From the NCBI GenBank assembly GCA_021732445.1, contig JAKFUZ010000026.1, forward strand, positions 1 to 64,000: a stretch of 64,000 bases of DNA, read 5' to 3'. This document shows, piece after piece, positions 36,918 to 46,620 of this stretch (within the stretch, counting starts at the first letter, position 1; each line of letters starts with the position of its first letter). Position numbers and translations under genes: made by a program. The notes beneath the pieces are model-generated. The model did no database searches and was not told the origin of the DNA. It saw nothing but the letters and a program-made list of their open reading frames with translations. The DNA comes from Sphingomonas sp. GTDB lineage: Bacteria > Pseudomonadota > Alphaproteobacteria > Sphingomonadales > Sphingomonadaceae.

Positions 36918-37177
36918 TGGCAAAGCTGCTGCTCCTTGCCGGTCTTGCGGCGCTGGCCTGGTTCTGGTGGCTCGGCCGCCGCGCCGGTCGCGCGCTGCCT
37001 GAGGAGCGCGAGGCGCGCGCCATTCTGGGTGTAAGCGCCGATGCCGGGCCGGATGACATCCGCGCCGCGCACCGCCGCCTTGCCGCGGCCGTCCATCCTG
37101 ATAAGGGAGGTTCCGCCGATCTTGCCCGGCGCATTAACGCCGCGCGCGATGCCTTGCTGGCCAAGCGACCGCGCTGA
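36917..37177 (+). CDS. Membrane-anchored J-domain protein
   Basis: An 86-residue protein with an N-terminal transmembrane helix (LLLLAGLAALAWFWWLG) and a C-terminal J domain: ARAILGVSADAGPDDIRAAHRRLAAAVHPDKGGS, with the HPD motif near residues 62-64. This layout is like mitochondrial Pam18/Tim14 and its alphaproteobacterial relatives, which recruit DnaK at a membrane. Translationally coupled to mipZ. Confidence 0.88.
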   Translation: MAKLLLLAGLAALAWFWWLGRRAGRALPEEREARAILGVSADAGPDDIRAAHRRLAAAVHPDKGGSADLARRINAARDALLAKRPR

Positions 37178-37220
37178 CCCTGCCCCTTTCGCCCAAAACC
37201 CCCGTTCAGGAGGCTGATCC

Positions 37221-38603
37221 GTGCCGCACCACTTCAACCGCACCGCGCTTCGCGAATATGATATTCGTGGCATTATCGACCAAACGCTGGGCGAGGCCGA
37301 CGCGCTGGCCATTGGGCGCGGCTTTGCCACGCGCGTTCGCCGGGCAGGCGGCACCCGGGTTGCCGTGGGGTTTGACGGCCGGCGCTCGTCGCCTGCGCTC
37401 GAAGCGTCGCTGATCGAGGGGCTGACGGGCACCGGCGTTGACGTGGTGCGCATTGGCATGAGCTCGACGCCGATGCTTTATTACGCCGAAGCCACGCTAG
37501 AGGTGGATGGCGGCATTCAGATAACCGGCAGCCATAACCCCGCCGAGTATAATGGCTTCAAGATGGTGCTTCAGCACAAGCCGTTTTTCGGGGCCGACAT
37601 CCAGCATCTCGGCCAGCTGGCAGCGGCTGGAGACTGGGAACAGGGCAGCGGCGCGGTCAGCGATGCCGATATTGTCGATGCCTATGTCGCACGGCTTATG
37701 GAAGGGTTTTCGGGCGGCACCTATCGCATTGGCTGGGACGCGGGCAACGGCGTATCCGGCCCGATTGTCGAGAAGCTCGTCAAGCTCCTGCCGGGTGAGC
37801 ATCATGTGCTGTTCACCAATGTCGACGGCAATTTTCCCAATCATCATCCAGACCCCACCGACGAGGCCAATCTCGCCGCGCTCAAGGCACTTGTCGCGGA
37901 CAAGAAGCTCGATTTTGGTTTGGCTTTTGATGGCGATGGCGACCGGATCGGCGCCATTGATGGCAAGGGGCGCGTGATCTGGGGCGATCAGATCTTGTCC
38001 ATATTGGCGCAACCCGTGCTGGCCGCGCACCGCGGTGCGACGATCATCGCCGATGTCAAAGCGAGCCAGGCGCTGTTCGACCGCGTTACCGAGCTGGGCG
38101 GCGTGCCGCTCATGTGGAAAACCGGGCACAGCCTCATCAAGTCGAAAATGAAGGAAACGGGCAGCCCGCTGGCGGGCGAAATGAGCGGCCATATTTTCTT
38201 TGCGGACGAATATTATGGGTTTGATGACGCGCATTATGCGGCCATTCGCCTCATCCGTGCAGCGCACAGCATCGGCAAGTCGGTAACGCAATTGCGCGGC
38301 GACATGCCTGTAATGATAAACACGCCCGAAATGCGGTTTCAGGTCGATGAGGCCCGCAAATTCGCGGTTGTTGACGAAGTGCTCGCGCGGCTTGAGGCAG
38401 CGGGCGCCGATGTCATCCGCATTGATGGCGCGCGCGTCAACACACCCGACGGGTGGTGGCTGTTGCGGGCGTCAAACACGCAGGATGTGCTCGTCGCCCG
38501 TGCCGAAGCCACGGACGCCGCCGGGCTTGAGCGGCTGATGGCGATGATCGACGCCCAGCTTGCCGCGTCCGGCCTCAGCCGGGGACCACAGGCGGCCCAC
38601 TGA
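37221..38603 (+). CDS. Phosphomannomutase/phosphoglucomutase
   Basis: A 460-residue alpha-D-phosphohexomutase. The start FNRTALREYDIRGIID, the phosphoserine loop TGSHNPAEYNGFKM, the metal loop DGDGDR and the sugar loop GEMSGHIFF are in AlgC/PMM-PGM order. It supplies mannose-1-P or glucose-1-P for polysaccharides. The start is GTG with AGGAGG 7 nt upstream. It is the last gene of the mipZ-J-protein cluster. Confidence 0.94.
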   Translation: MPHHFNRTALREYDIRGIIDQTLGEADALAIGRGFATRVRRAGGTRVAVGFDGRRSSPALEASLIEGLTGTGVDVVRIGMSSTPMLYYAEATLEVDGGIQITGSHNPAEYNGFKMVLQHKPFFGADIQHLGQLAAAGDWEQGSGAVSDADIVDAYVARLMEGFSGGTYRIGWDAGNGVSGPIVEKLVKLLPGEHHVLFTNVDGNFPNHHPDPTDEANLAALKALVADKKLDFGLAFDGDGDRIGAIDGKGRVIWGDQILSILAQPVLAAHRGATIIADVKASQALFDRVTELGGVPLMWKTGHSLIKSKMKETGSPLAGEMSGHIFFADEYYGFDDAHYAAIRLIRAAHSIGKSVTQLRGDMPVMINTPEMRFQVDEARKFAVVDEVLARLEAAGADVIRIDGARVNTPDGWWLLRASNTQDVLVARAEATDAAGLERLMAMIDAQLAASGLSRGPQAAH

Positions 38604-38692
38604 GCGACCCCCTTAAGCGGCGCCCTAAGCGGCCCTATGTTCGCGGCCCTATGCTCGCCCCATAATCGCGGCGCGGCGGCAGCGAATGCGCG

Positions 38693-38866
38693 CTAGGAAC
38701 GCCCCACGACGAGCCAGTCGCGCTTGGCCCGACGCTTCATCTCCACCCCGCAATAGCGGCAATAGCTGTGTAGCGTGTCGGTTTCCTCAGGCTTGAACAC
38801 ACGCTTTTCGGAACGAAAATGACGGCCGCGAAAACAATTTAGCCGACCTGCTATCCAGTTGAACAC
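38693..38866 (-). CDS. Short basic protein with CxxC zinc-knuckle-like motif
   Basis: A small basic protein of about 57 residues: FNWIAGRLNCFRGRH..., then YCRYCGVEMKRRAKRDWLVV at the end. The CRYCG pair with a further upstream Cys looks like a half zinc ribbon. Similar short proteins with a terminal RYCG-x-x-M-K-R pattern are, from memory, common in sphingomonads and unnamed. The start is uncertain (GTG here; other GTG or ATG codons lie within 63 nt upstream). Confidence 0.5.
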   Translation of the reverse strand: MFNWIAGRLNCFRGRHFRSEKRVFKPEETDTLHSYCRYCGVEMKRRAKRDWLVVGRS

Positions 38867-39002
38867 GTTATGAAACACCCACGAAATGGACGAGCGCCAG
38901 CACGCGGCGGCGATGGCTGAAAGCGGCATAGTTGCAGCAGTCCGGGCCTAACCGCAAGCCAAACGCACTGGCAATCGACGCGCCAAAGGAGCAATTAGGC
39001 GC

Positions 39003-39758
39003 ATGGCCTTTCCCTCGCTCGTCCGCGTCATTGACCTTGAAACCACCGGCCAGGCCCCGCCACAGCACGGCGTGTGCGAAATTGGCTGGCAGGATGTGGC
39101 GCTCGGCGACGATGGCACATGGACGCTTGCAGGCGATGGCGGCGCGATGTTCGTCAACCCCGGCCGCACCATACCCCCCGTCACCCAGGCGATCCATCAT
39201 ATCCTCGATGCCGAAGTGGCTGACGCGCCCTATTGGCATGACTGCGCCCGGCCCATACTTGATCCATGGCCCAGGCGAATAGCGCTTGCCGCGCACCGCG
39301 CCGATTTCGAGATGAAATTCTGCACGCCGGCGCTCACCCATGGTGCCGACTGGATCTGCACCTGGAAATGCGCGCTCAGGCTGTGGCCCGAATCACCGAG
39401 CTTTTCCAACCAGGTGCTGCGCTATTGGCGGCGACCCCACGGGCTTGACCATGCCCGCGGCCTGCCCGCTCACCGCGCCTTTCCCGATGCTTATGTAACC
39501 GCGCACCATGTTCGCGACATGCTGAACCAGGCAAGTGCGGCCCAGTTGATCGAGTGGTCCAACCTGCCGGGCCTGCTGCCGCGCGTCCGCAACGGGCCGG
39601 AGCGCGGCCGTGACTGGCGCGACCTTGAAGACGAGACGCTGAGCGCCTTTGCGGCCGACCGCGACCCTGATGTCCGCTACACAGCGCAGCAGGAGCAGAT
39701 ACGGCGGCGCGGCGGCGATGATTATGACAGGACGCCGGCGCAGGGCGCGCTGCTGTAG
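39003..39758 (+). CDS. DnaQ-like 3'-5' exonuclease family protein
   Basis: A 251-residue DEDDh exonuclease. VIDLETTG near residues 9-16 gives the first Asp-x-Glu, AAHRADFEMKF the second Asp, and DHARGLPAHRAFPDAYVTAHH the His and last Asp. It resembles stand-alone exonucleases rather than the polymerase III epsilon chain. The C-terminal portion is not recognised. The chromosomal position before phoH is noted but gives no functional clue. Confidence 0.85.
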   Translation: MAFPSLVRVIDLETTGQAPPQHGVCEIGWQDVALGDDGTWTLAGDGGAMFVNPGRTIPPVTQAIHHILDAEVADAPYWHDCARPILDPWPRRIALAAHRADFEMKFCTPALTHGADWICTWKCALRLWPESPSFSNQVLRYWRRPHGLDHARGLPAHRAFPDAYVTAHHVRDMLNQASAAQLIEWSNLPGLLPRVRNGPERGRDWRDLEDETLSAFAADRDPDVRYTAQQEQIRRRGGDDYDRTPAQGALL

Positions 39759-39974
39759 CGATCTGAACGCCGGGCTGAGCGCGGCCAGGGCACGCGGGCC
39801 GGCTTGCCTCAATCTGGCGGGGGCGGCGCAAATAGCCGGCCGGCGCCCCACTTTCCCCCTCGCCACGCGGGCGCCCATCTGCCAAGGTTGCCGGCGGATG
39901 CAGCCCTTTGCCCCTTGCCTTGCTCCCCGTGCCGCGGTTGCTGCGCTGCGCCCCTCATTCCCCCAAGGAAACGC

Positions 39975-40973
39975 ATGAGCCGCAAGCCCGCACCGGCGCA
40001 ATCCGGCCAGCGCAGCCGCGCTGAGCTGACCTTTGAAAAACCGCAACTAATGGCGCAACTGTTCGGCGAGTTCGACAAGAACCTGCTGCTCATCGAGAAC
40101 CGGTTGGGTGTGTATATCACCGCCCGGGGCAATCGGGTGGGGCTGGAAGGAACGGCCGAATCGGTCGCGGCGGCGCGCGACGTACTTCACGGGCTATACA
40201 ACCGCATCGTGCGTGGCGAAATCATCGACACCGGGCTGATCGAGGCCGTGATCGCCATGTCGGCCGAGCCGACGCTCGACGGTATTATCAGCGCCGATGC
40301 CGCCGCACCGCCGTCCATCATGATCCGCACGCGCAAGAAAACCATCGTGCCGCGCACCGTTGCGCAGGCGCACTATATGCGCGAGCTGACCCGCCACGAC
40401 ATCATCTTCGCGCTCGGGCCGGCGGGCACCGGCAAGACCTATATCGCCGTCGCGCAAGCCGTGTCGCAGCTCATCACGGGCAGCGTGCAACGGCTCATCC
40501 TGTCGCGGCCCGCCGTGGAGGCTGGCGAGAAGCTGGGGTTTCTGCCGGGCGACATGAAGGAAAAGGTCGATCCCTATCTGCGCCCGCTCTATGACGCGCT
40601 CAACGATTGCCTGCCGGCCGAGCAGGTCGAACGGCGCATTGCCAGTGGCGAAATCGAGATCGCGCCGATTGCGTTCATGCGCGGGCGCACGCTTGCCGAT
40701 GCGTTCATCATCCTCGACGAGGCGCAAAACACCACGCCTGCGCAAATGAAGATGTTCCTGACGCGGTTTGGCGAGAACAGCCGCATGGTGGTGTGCGGCG
40801 ATCCGAACCAGACCGATCTGCCCGGCGGCGTGGGCGCGTCTGGCGTCGCCGATGCGGTGCGCCGGCTTGCGAATATCGAGGGGCTGTCGATCTGCCGGTT
40901 TGGCGCGGGCGATGTTGTTCGCCACCCCATCGTCGGGCGTATTGTGGAAGCCTATGAGGGGCAGGATGCGTGA
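39975..40973 (+). CDS. ybeZ: PhoH-family ATPase (YbeZ)
   Basis: A 332-residue protein with an N-terminal KH-like region (about residues 15-75) and a PhoH ATPase domain. It has P-loop GPAGTGKTY, ILSRPAVEAGEKLGFLPGD, FIILDEAQNTTPAQMKMFLTRFG and GDPNQTDLP. YbeZ works with YbeY in rRNA processing, and the ybeY start overlaps its stop by 4 bp. AAGGAA precedes the ATG. In-frame codons upstream are not coding. Confidence 0.94.
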   Translation: MSRKPAPAQSGQRSRAELTFEKPQLMAQLFGEFDKNLLLIENRLGVYITARGNRVGLEGTAESVAAARDVLHGLYNRIVRGEIIDTGLIEAVIAMSAEPTLDGIISADAAAPPSIMIRTRKKTIVPRTVAQAHYMRELTRHDIIFALGPAGTGKTYIAVAQAVSQLITGSVQRLILSRPAVEAGEKLGFLPGDMKEKVDPYLRPLYDALNDCLPAEQVERRIASGEIEIAPIAFMRGRTLADAFIILDEAQNTTPAQMKMFLTRFGENSRMVVCGDPNQTDLPGGVGASGVADAVRRLANIEGLSICRFGAGDVVRHPIVGRIVEAYEGQDA

Positions 40974-41482
40974 TCGAGGTCGCGCTGTCGCTCCAAGGGC
41001 CGTGGGCACCCGAAACGGACTGGGAAGCGCTTGCCTGCCGCGCGGTCACTGCGGCCATCAACGCCAGCCCGCATGAAGCATGGGCAGCGATGGCGGCAAC
41101 GGTCGAAATTTCGGTGCGGCTGACCGACGATGAAGAAATCCGCGCGCTGAACCGCGATTACAGACACAAGGACCAGCCGACCAACGTGCTGTCCTTCCCG
41201 ATGATCCAGCCCGATTTGCTTGATACCGTCGCGGCAAACAGCGACGATGGCGACGTGCTGCTAGGCGACATCGCGCTCGCCTGCGGCGTGTGTGCAGCAG
41301 AAGCGGCCGAGCGCGGAATCGACATGACGGCGCACACCTCGCACCTCATTGTCCATGGCACGCTGCACTTGCTCGGTTATGACCATGTCGACGAGGCACC
41401 GGCCGAGGCGATGGAACAAATTGAGCGTGATGTGCTATCGGCACTTGGGCTACATGATCCCTATCCGATCAACGAGGACTGA
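40970..41482 (+). CDS. ybeY: rRNA maturation endoribonuclease YbeY
   Basis: YbeY (170 residues) is a metal-dependent RNase in 16S rRNA 3'-end maturation and quality control. The zinc motif HGTLHLLGYDH near residues 126-136 and NRDYRHKDQPTNVLSFPM are present. The start is GTG in a GTGA overlap with ybeZ. Confidence 0.96.
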   Translation: MIEVALSLQGPWAPETDWEALACRAVTAAINASPHEAWAAMAATVEISVRLTDDEEIRALNRDYRHKDQPTNVLSFPMIQPDLLDTVAANSDDGDVLLGDIALACGVCAAEAAERGIDMTAHTSHLIVHGTLHLLGYDHVDEAPAEAMEQIERDVLSALGLHDPYPINED

Positions 41483-41491
41483 CAACTCCAG

Positions 41492-42439
41492 ATGGCCGAC
41501 GGCCCCAGTACCACCGGCAACAGCCCTTTGCAGGGTGATGCCCGCGACACCCAAAACAATTCTGAAGGTGGCATTTGGCGCGCCCTGCGCGCGCTGATTT
41601 TCGGCGAGCCCGGCGATGATTCGCTACGCGCGCAGCTCGAAGACGCCATCGATGCGCATGAGGACGACCCCGCGCCCGATGCACGCGGTGACCTGACCCC
41701 GCTCGAACGCCAGATGGTGCGCAACCTGCTCCATTTCGGCGAGCGCGACGCAGGCGATGTCGGCGTGCCGCGCGCCGACATCATCGCGGTCGAGGAACAA
41801 ACAAGCTTTGCCGATCTCGTCACGCTGTTTGCGGAGGCGGGGCACAGCCGCCTGCCGGTCTATCGCGAAAAGCTCGATACCATCATCGGCATGGTCCACA
41901 TCAAAGACGTGTTTGCGATATTGGCGACCGGCGCGCCGCACCCGCCGAGCATCGCTGATCTCATCCGCGAGCCCTTATATGTGCCCATGTCGCGCGGCGC
42001 GCTCGATCTGCTGGCGGATATGCGGCAAAAGCGCGTGCATCTGGCGATTGTGCTCGACGAGTATTTCGGCACCGAAGGGCTGGTCACCATTGAGGATCTG
42101 ATCGAGGAAATCGTCGGCGACATCGAGGATGAGCATGACGATGCGCCGCAAGCGCTGCTCGTGCCGCTCGAAGATGGCGGGTGGGAAGCCGATGGCCGCG
42201 CCGAACTGGAAGATGTCGGCGAGGCAATCGACCCGCGCCTGGCCGAAACCGACGAAGATATCGACACGATCGGCGGCCTGGCAGCCGTGCTTGCCGGGCA
42301 TGTGCCGGCGATTGGTGCCAGCATATCGCATCCCAGCGGCTGGCGGTTCGAGGTGATTGAAGCCGATCTGAGGCGCGTACAGAAACTCAGGCTGCACCCG
42401 CCGCTGCGGCCTGAAAATGCGGAGAGTGACGCGGAGTAA
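41492..42439 (+). CDS. corC: CBS-domain hemolysin-like protein CorC/YbeX
   Basis: A 315-residue cytosolic protein with two CBS domains (about residues 80-200: PRADIIAVEEQTSFADLVTLF and IADLIREPLYVPMSRGALDLL) and a C-terminal CorC_HlyC domain with LAAVLAGHVPAIG. VLDEYFGTEGLVTIEDLIEEIVG is the family signature. CorC/YbeX is tied to magnesium handling and ribosome metabolism and forms the ybeZ-ybeY-corC operon seen here. Confidence 0.93.
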   Translation: MADGPSTTGNSPLQGDARDTQNNSEGGIWRALRALIFGEPGDDSLRAQLEDAIDAHEDDPAPDARGDLTPLERQMVRNLLHFGERDAGDVGVPRADIIAVEEQTSFADLVTLFAEAGHSRLPVYREKLDTIIGMVHIKDVFAILATGAPHPPSIADLIREPLYVPMSRGALDLLADMRQKRVHLAIVLDEYFGTEGLVTIEDLIEEIVGDIEDEHDDAPQALLVPLEDGGWEADGRAELEDVGEAIDPRLAETDEDIDTIGGLAAVLAGHVPAIGASISHPSGWRFEVIEADLRRVQKLRLHPPLRPENAESDAE

Positions 42440-42574
42440 GCGCCGTCGCCAACGGCCCCCGGCGACCGTAACGACGACGCCCGCCGCCCTGCCCGGCGGC
42501 GCCCGGCCAACTGATCTGCCGGGCCTGCGCATTTTTGCGTTGGAACATCGCCCCGGCATGGTTAGTTTGGCGCC

Positions 42575-43903
42575 ATGCGCACAAAAATACTGATCGCTCT
42601 TGGCATTGCCGTCCTTGCCGGAATTGGCTTGTGGCTATGGGCAAGGCAGCCTGATGTTGCCCGCCTGACCGTTGCCGATGTCAGCGGCACGCGGCCAACA
42701 ATAACCGATCCGCGCGACCAGACATTGCCGACAATCAGGGTCGCCAAACCCGTTGGCTGGCACCATGGCGCAATGCCCGTTCCGGCTGCCGGGCTGAAAG
42801 TGGTGGCCTTTGCCGCAGGGCTTGACCATCCGCGCTGGGTCTATCCTTTGCCCAATGGCGACGTGCTCGTCGCCGAAACCAATTCGCCGGCGCGCAAGGT
42901 CAACAACGTGACGAGCGCGGTCGCGAGCTACCTGCTGAAGCGCGCCGGCGCCGGAGTACCCTCGGCCAACCGCATCACGCTGCTGCGCGACGCCAATGGC
43001 GACGGGGTGGCAGAAAGCCGCTCAGTCCTGATTTCGGGGCTCAACTCGCCGCTCGGGATGACGATGCTGGGCGACATGCTCTATATCGCCAATACCGATT
43101 CATTGGTGCGGGTGCCGTTTGCGGTCGGGCAGACGAAAATCACCGCCCGGCCGGAAATTGTCGTGCGCTATCCCGGTGGCGGCAATCACTGGGCGCGCAA
43201 CGTCATCGTCGCGCCCGACGGTAAGCATTTGTACGTCGCGGTCGGCTCGTCTTCGAACATTGCCGAAGACGGCCTCGACAAGGAAGAGAACCGCGCCTGC
43301 ATATTGGAGGTCGATCCGGCTGCCAAGTCGTTTCGCGTGTTCGCGTCGGGCCTGCGCAACCCGCAGGGGCTGGCCTATGAACCGCATAGCGGGCGGCTCT
43401 GGACCACCGTTAACGAGCGCGACATGCTCGGCTCAGACCTGGCACCCGACTATATGACGTCGGTGCTGCTCGGCGACTTTTTCGGCTGGCCCTATAGCTA
43501 TTGGGGCGGCTATGTCGACAAGCGGGTGCAACCCGAACGGCCCGACCTGCTCGAATATACCAAGCGACCCAATTTTGCGCTGGGGCCGCACACCGCCTCG
43601 CTTGGCCTCGCTTTTGCGGCAACCGCAAAGCTTGGCGCCCGCTTTGCCGATGGCGCCTTTGTTGGCCAGCACGGGTCGTGGAACCGGGTGCCAGTGTCGG
43701 GATATAAGGTGGTGTTCGTCCCGTTTGCGGCCAGTGGCTTTCCCGCAACCGGGGCCAAGCCCGTCGATGTGCTCGGCGGCTTTCTCGATGCGCAGGGCAA
43801 CGCGCAGGGGCGCCCGGTCGGCGTGGCGGTGGATCGCGCCGGCGGGCTGCTGGTCGCCGATGACGTCGGTAACACAATCTGGCGGCTGCACAGCGCCGGC
43901 TAG
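42575..43903 (+). CDS. PQQ-dependent sugar (L-sorbosone-type) dehydrogenase-like protein
   Basis: A 442-residue beta-propeller protein anchored by an N-terminal hydrophobic segment (KILIALGIAVLAGIGLWLWA). AAGLDHPRWVYPLPNGDVLVAETN, GSSSNIAEDG, ASGLRNPQGLAYEPHSGRLWTTVNERD and GQHGSWNRVPVSGYKV are typical of the sorbosone dehydrogenase-like GDH family. There is no separate cytochrome domain or CxxCH. It probably oxidises a sugar or aldehyde in the periplasm. It sits between corC and lnt, which are usually adjacent. Confidence 0.85.
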   Translation: MRTKILIALGIAVLAGIGLWLWARQPDVARLTVADVSGTRPTITDPRDQTLPTIRVAKPVGWHHGAMPVPAAGLKVVAFAAGLDHPRWVYPLPNGDVLVAETNSPARKVNNVTSAVASYLLKRAGAGVPSANRITLLRDANGDGVAESRSVLISGLNSPLGMTMLGDMLYIANTDSLVRVPFAVGQTKITARPEIVVRYPGGGNHWARNVIVAPDGKHLYVAVGSSSNIAEDGLDKEENRACILEVDPAAKSFRVFASGLRNPQGLAYEPHSGRLWTTVNERDMLGSDLAPDYMTSVLLGDFFGWPYSYWGGYVDKRVQPERPDLLEYTKRPNFALGPHTASLGLAFAATAKLGARFADGAFVGQHGSWNRVPVSGYKVVFVPFAASGFPATGAKPVDVLGGFLDAQGNAQGRPVGVAVDRAGGLLVADDVGNTIWRLHSAG

Positions 43904-44065
43904 CCGCGGCTGAGGCATCAGTGGCCGACAGGCGTCATGGCCCGTGCGCAGGCCCAAAAATCTGGTCAGATAAGGTTTGCGGGTAACACTTAGTTTTCTT
44001 GCATCTCGCGCATAATCGGCTATTCTTTTACCCAATGCGGGTACGCCAAAGCGGAAGGCTCGATT

Positions 44066-44551
44066 ATGACCATGCGCGTCGTCACCCATCCTGACCAGTT
44101 CATGCCAAATTGGCGGATTATCATGTTCAGCATGGGCAAGCTCCTTTTGTCGATGCAGGATTCGATGGCGCGCCGATCGGGAATGACACCGAATGAACTG
44201 CTGATTTACGTAACGGTCAATGTTGCCAACACCCAAAAGCTGATGCGAGAGCGGTCGATTCCGCGTGAATTTTTTGCAACAAGCGTGCTGCCGCGCGAAT
44301 GGGTGGTGCCGATTTCCCGCAACGCGATTGCCTCGGCCACCGGGCTCCCGCGCGAGACCGTGCGGCGCCAGGTCGGCAAGATGATCGAGCAAGGCCTGCT
44401 TGTCGAGGATCCGCGCGGTGGCGTGACCCCGCCCGTCGGCGTTTTGCAAAACCTCGCGGTGGCGTCGATTGTGGAAACGCTGGTCAGTGAATTTGCACGC
44501 GCCGCCGACGCGATGATGCGGGTTGGCGTGCTTGAGGCCAAGCTGGAATAA
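44066..44551 (+). CDS. Winged-helix DNA-binding protein
   Basis: A 161-residue protein with a central helix-turn-helix: SRNAIASATGLPRETVRRQVGKMIEQGLLVED (about residues 90-121), with wing residues after. The N-terminal 65 residues are helical and there is no obvious ligand domain. The fold is like GntR/Crp-type winged helices, but the family is not certain. GGAAGG precedes the ATG. Its neighbours suggest a local regulator of the sugar dehydrogenase or a stray gene. Confidence 0.72.
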   Translation: MTMRVVTHPDQFMPNWRIIMFSMGKLLLSMQDSMARRSGMTPNELLIYVTVNVANTQKLMRERSIPREFFATSVLPREWVVPISRNAIASATGLPRETVRRQVGKMIEQGLLVEDPRGGVTPPVGVLQNLAVASIVETLVSEFARAADAMMRVGVLEAKLE

Positions 44552-44559
44552 GCCGCCGT

Positions 44560-44979
44560 TCAGCCAGTTGCGAACAGCATAGAATCATCGGCAAAGGCCT
44601 TGAATTCAAGCGCATTGCCGCTTGGGTCGCGGAAAAACATCGTGGCCTGCTCGCCCGGCAGCCCCTTGAACCGGATGTGCGGCGCGATGCCGAACGACAC
44701 GCCTGCGCCCACGATCCGGTCGGCCAGCGCCTGCCAGTCGGCCATCGTCAGCACCACGCCAAAATGGGGGACGGGCACGGCATGGCCATCCACCGCATTT
44801 TCAACGGCAATGGCGCGGGCCAATGGATCAAGATGCGCCACAATCTGGTGTCCGAACAGGTCGAAATCGACCCATTCCGCGCTGCTGCGCCCTTCCGCAC
44901 ACCCAAGCACGCCACCGTAAAAGCTGCGCGCGGCGCCAAGATCATGAACCGGAAAGGCAAGATGGAAGGGGCGAATCAT
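44560..44979 (-). CDS. Glyoxalase/VOC superfamily protein
   Basis: A 139-residue vicinal-oxygen-chelate protein. The start [23 protein letters not shown] is the classical VOC betaalpha motif, and [17 protein letters not shown] near the C-terminus holds the conserved Glu. The chosen start is the ATG before IRPFHLAF; the long upstream frame is antisense to lnt. Substrate is unknown; such proteins include glyoxalases, dioxygenases and resistance proteins. It is divergent from lnt with starts 12 nt apart. Confidence 0.85.
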   Translation of the reverse strand: MIRPFHLAFPVHDLGAARSFYGGVLGCAEGRSSAEWVDFDLFGHQIVAHLDPLARAIAVENAVDGHAVPVPHFGVVLTMADWQALADRIVGAGVSFGIAPHIRFKGLPGEQATMFFRDPSGNALEFKAFADDSMLFATG

Positions 44980-44991
44980 CGGGTGAGCCTT

Positions 44992-46620
44992 ATGTCGTGT
45001 CGCATGATGTTGCGCCTTGGGCGGTTCCGGGCAATAGCCACGCGGATGACTGGCCGCCGCCCCGCATTGTTGTCGCTGTTGCTCGGCGCGGGCGCCGCGC
45101 TTGGCTTTGCGCCGCTCGACTGGTGGCCGGCGGCACTGGTCTGTTTTGGCCTGTGGATGGCCCTGGTGCACGCAGCGCCCAGTGCGCGGGCCGCGCTGTG
45201 GCGCGGGTGGCTGTTCGGCATTGCTCATTTCACGGTCGCAAACATCTGGATTCAAAAGGCCTTTACCTATCAAGACGCGATGCCGGCGGTGCTCGGCTAT
45301 CCCGCTGTGGTGCTGCTCGCCGGGTATCTGGCCGCCTATCCGGCGCTGGCCGCCGGCGCTGCGTGGCGGCTGGCGGTGCCCCACCGGGCTGGCAAGGCGC
45401 GGGCAGCGCTCGACGGCAGCTTTGTCCTCACCTTTGCCGCCGGCTGGATGGTCAGCGAATGGCTGCGGGCGACGCTGCTCACTGGCTATGCCTGGGATCC
45501 GGTCGCCGCGATTTGGCTGCCGCTGATCGGCGTTGCGCGCAGTGCGGCCTGGATTGGCACCTATGCACTGTCGGGGCTGACGATGCTGGTCGCCGGGTCG
45601 CTAGTGCTGCTCGTCCGTCGGCAATGGCGCCTTGCAGCGCCTGTGCTGGCAGGCATGGCGGCGCTGGCCGTGACGGGCATGATGGCCCCGCCAGCCCGGC
45701 CCGCGCCAACCGCGGCGGCCCCCCGGCTGCGCCTCATCCAGCCCAATCTCGACCAAGAGCAGCGGCCGCGCGACGACTATGCCGAGGCCAATCTGGCGGC
45801 GATTGAAGCGCATATGGGCACGCCCGGCGCGGCTGCCCGGCTCATCATATGGCCCGAAGGAGCGCTGCGCTTCTTCATCGAGCAAGGCTATCCGCCGGCA
45901 TGGTATGGCCGGGGCAAGCCGGCCGCCGTGCTTGGCCGCATCGCCTCCCGCCTCGGCCCCGATGATATCGTGCTGACCGGCGGCAACGGGCTGCAGTTTC
46001 GCGCTGACAATACGCTCGAAACCGCGACCAACTCGATATTCGCAATCGACGCGCACGGGCGCATTCTCGCGCGTTATGACAAGGCGCATCTGGTGCCCTG
46101 GGGCGAATATCTCCCGGCCCGCCCGATCCTGTCGGCACTTGGCCTGTCGCGGCTGGTGCCGGGCGATACCGATTTCAAACCCGGCCCGGGCCCTGCCGCT
46201 GCCCGGCTGCCGGGGTTCGGCGATATTGGCATGGCCATTTGCTACGAAATCATCTTTTCGGGTCAGGTGGTGGACCGCGCGCACCGCCCGGCGCTGATCG
46301 TTAACCCCTCCAATGATAGCTGGTATGGCCCGTCCGGCCCGGTGCAGCATCTCGCCATGGCCCGGCTGCGCGCGATTGAGGAAGGCCTGCCGGTGGTGCG
46401 GGCCACGCCTACCGGCGTGTCTGCCATTGTCGATGCCCATGGGACGGTGCTGGCGCAGATTGGCGCGGAGCGGGCAGGCGCCATCGAGCTGACTATGCCC
46501 CCGCCGCTTGCGCCCACCCTGTTTTCGCGCATGGGCAATACCATGGCCGCGCTTGTCGCCACGCTGCTGCTTGCACTGGCCTTGGCGATGCGCCGGCGTG
46601 CGGGCCAGTTGCACATATAA
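44992..46620 (+). CDS. lnt: Apolipoprotein N-acyltransferase
   Basis: Lnt (about 542 residues) adds the third acyl chain to lipoproteins in the inner membrane. The N-terminal half has six or more transmembrane helices. The nitrilase-type domain carries Glu in [11 protein letters not shown], Lys in [14 protein letters not shown] and Cys in [13 protein letters not shown]-terminal helix ends in RRRAGQLHI. The start is uncertain among ATGs within 54 nt; this one has GGTGAG 5 nt upstream. The last three codons form one arm of the hairpin before metK. Confidence 0.93.
   Translation: MSCRMMLRLGRFRAIATRMTGRRPALLSLLLGAGAALGFAPLDWWPAALVCFGLWMALVHAAPSARAALWRGWLFGIAHFTVANIWIQKAFTYQDAMPAVLGYPAVVLLAGYLAAYPALAAGAAWRLAVPHRAGKARAALDGSFVLTFAAGWMVSEWLRATLLTGYAWDPVAAIWLPLIGVARSAAWIGTYALSGLTMLVAGSLVLLVRRQWRLAAPVLAGMAALAVTGMMAPPARPAPTAAAPRLRLIQPNLDQEQRPRDDYAEANLAAIEAHMGTPGAAARLIIWPEGALRFFIEQGYPPAWYGRGKPAAVLGRIASRLGPDDIVLTGGNGLQFRADNTLETATNSIFAIDAHGRILARYDKAHLVPWGEYLPARPILSALGLSRLVPGDTDFKPGPGPAAARLPGFGDIGMAICYEIIFSGQVVDRAHRPALIVNPSNDSWYGPSGPVQHLAMARLRAIEEGLPVVRATPTGVSAIVDAHGTVLAQIGAERAGAIELTMPPPLAPTLFSRMGNTMAALVATLLLALALAMRRRAGQLHI

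Noticed and set aside
42482..42501. A 7-bp GC hairpin after corC as a terminator
   Set aside because: No T-run follows within a useful distance, and the surrounding sequence is uniformly GC-rich, so the pairing may be chance.
43433..44449. Minus-strand frame of 338 codons over the sugar dehydrogenase and winged-helix genes
   Set aside because: It covers parts of two genes on the other strand and has no ribosome site or recognisable domain.
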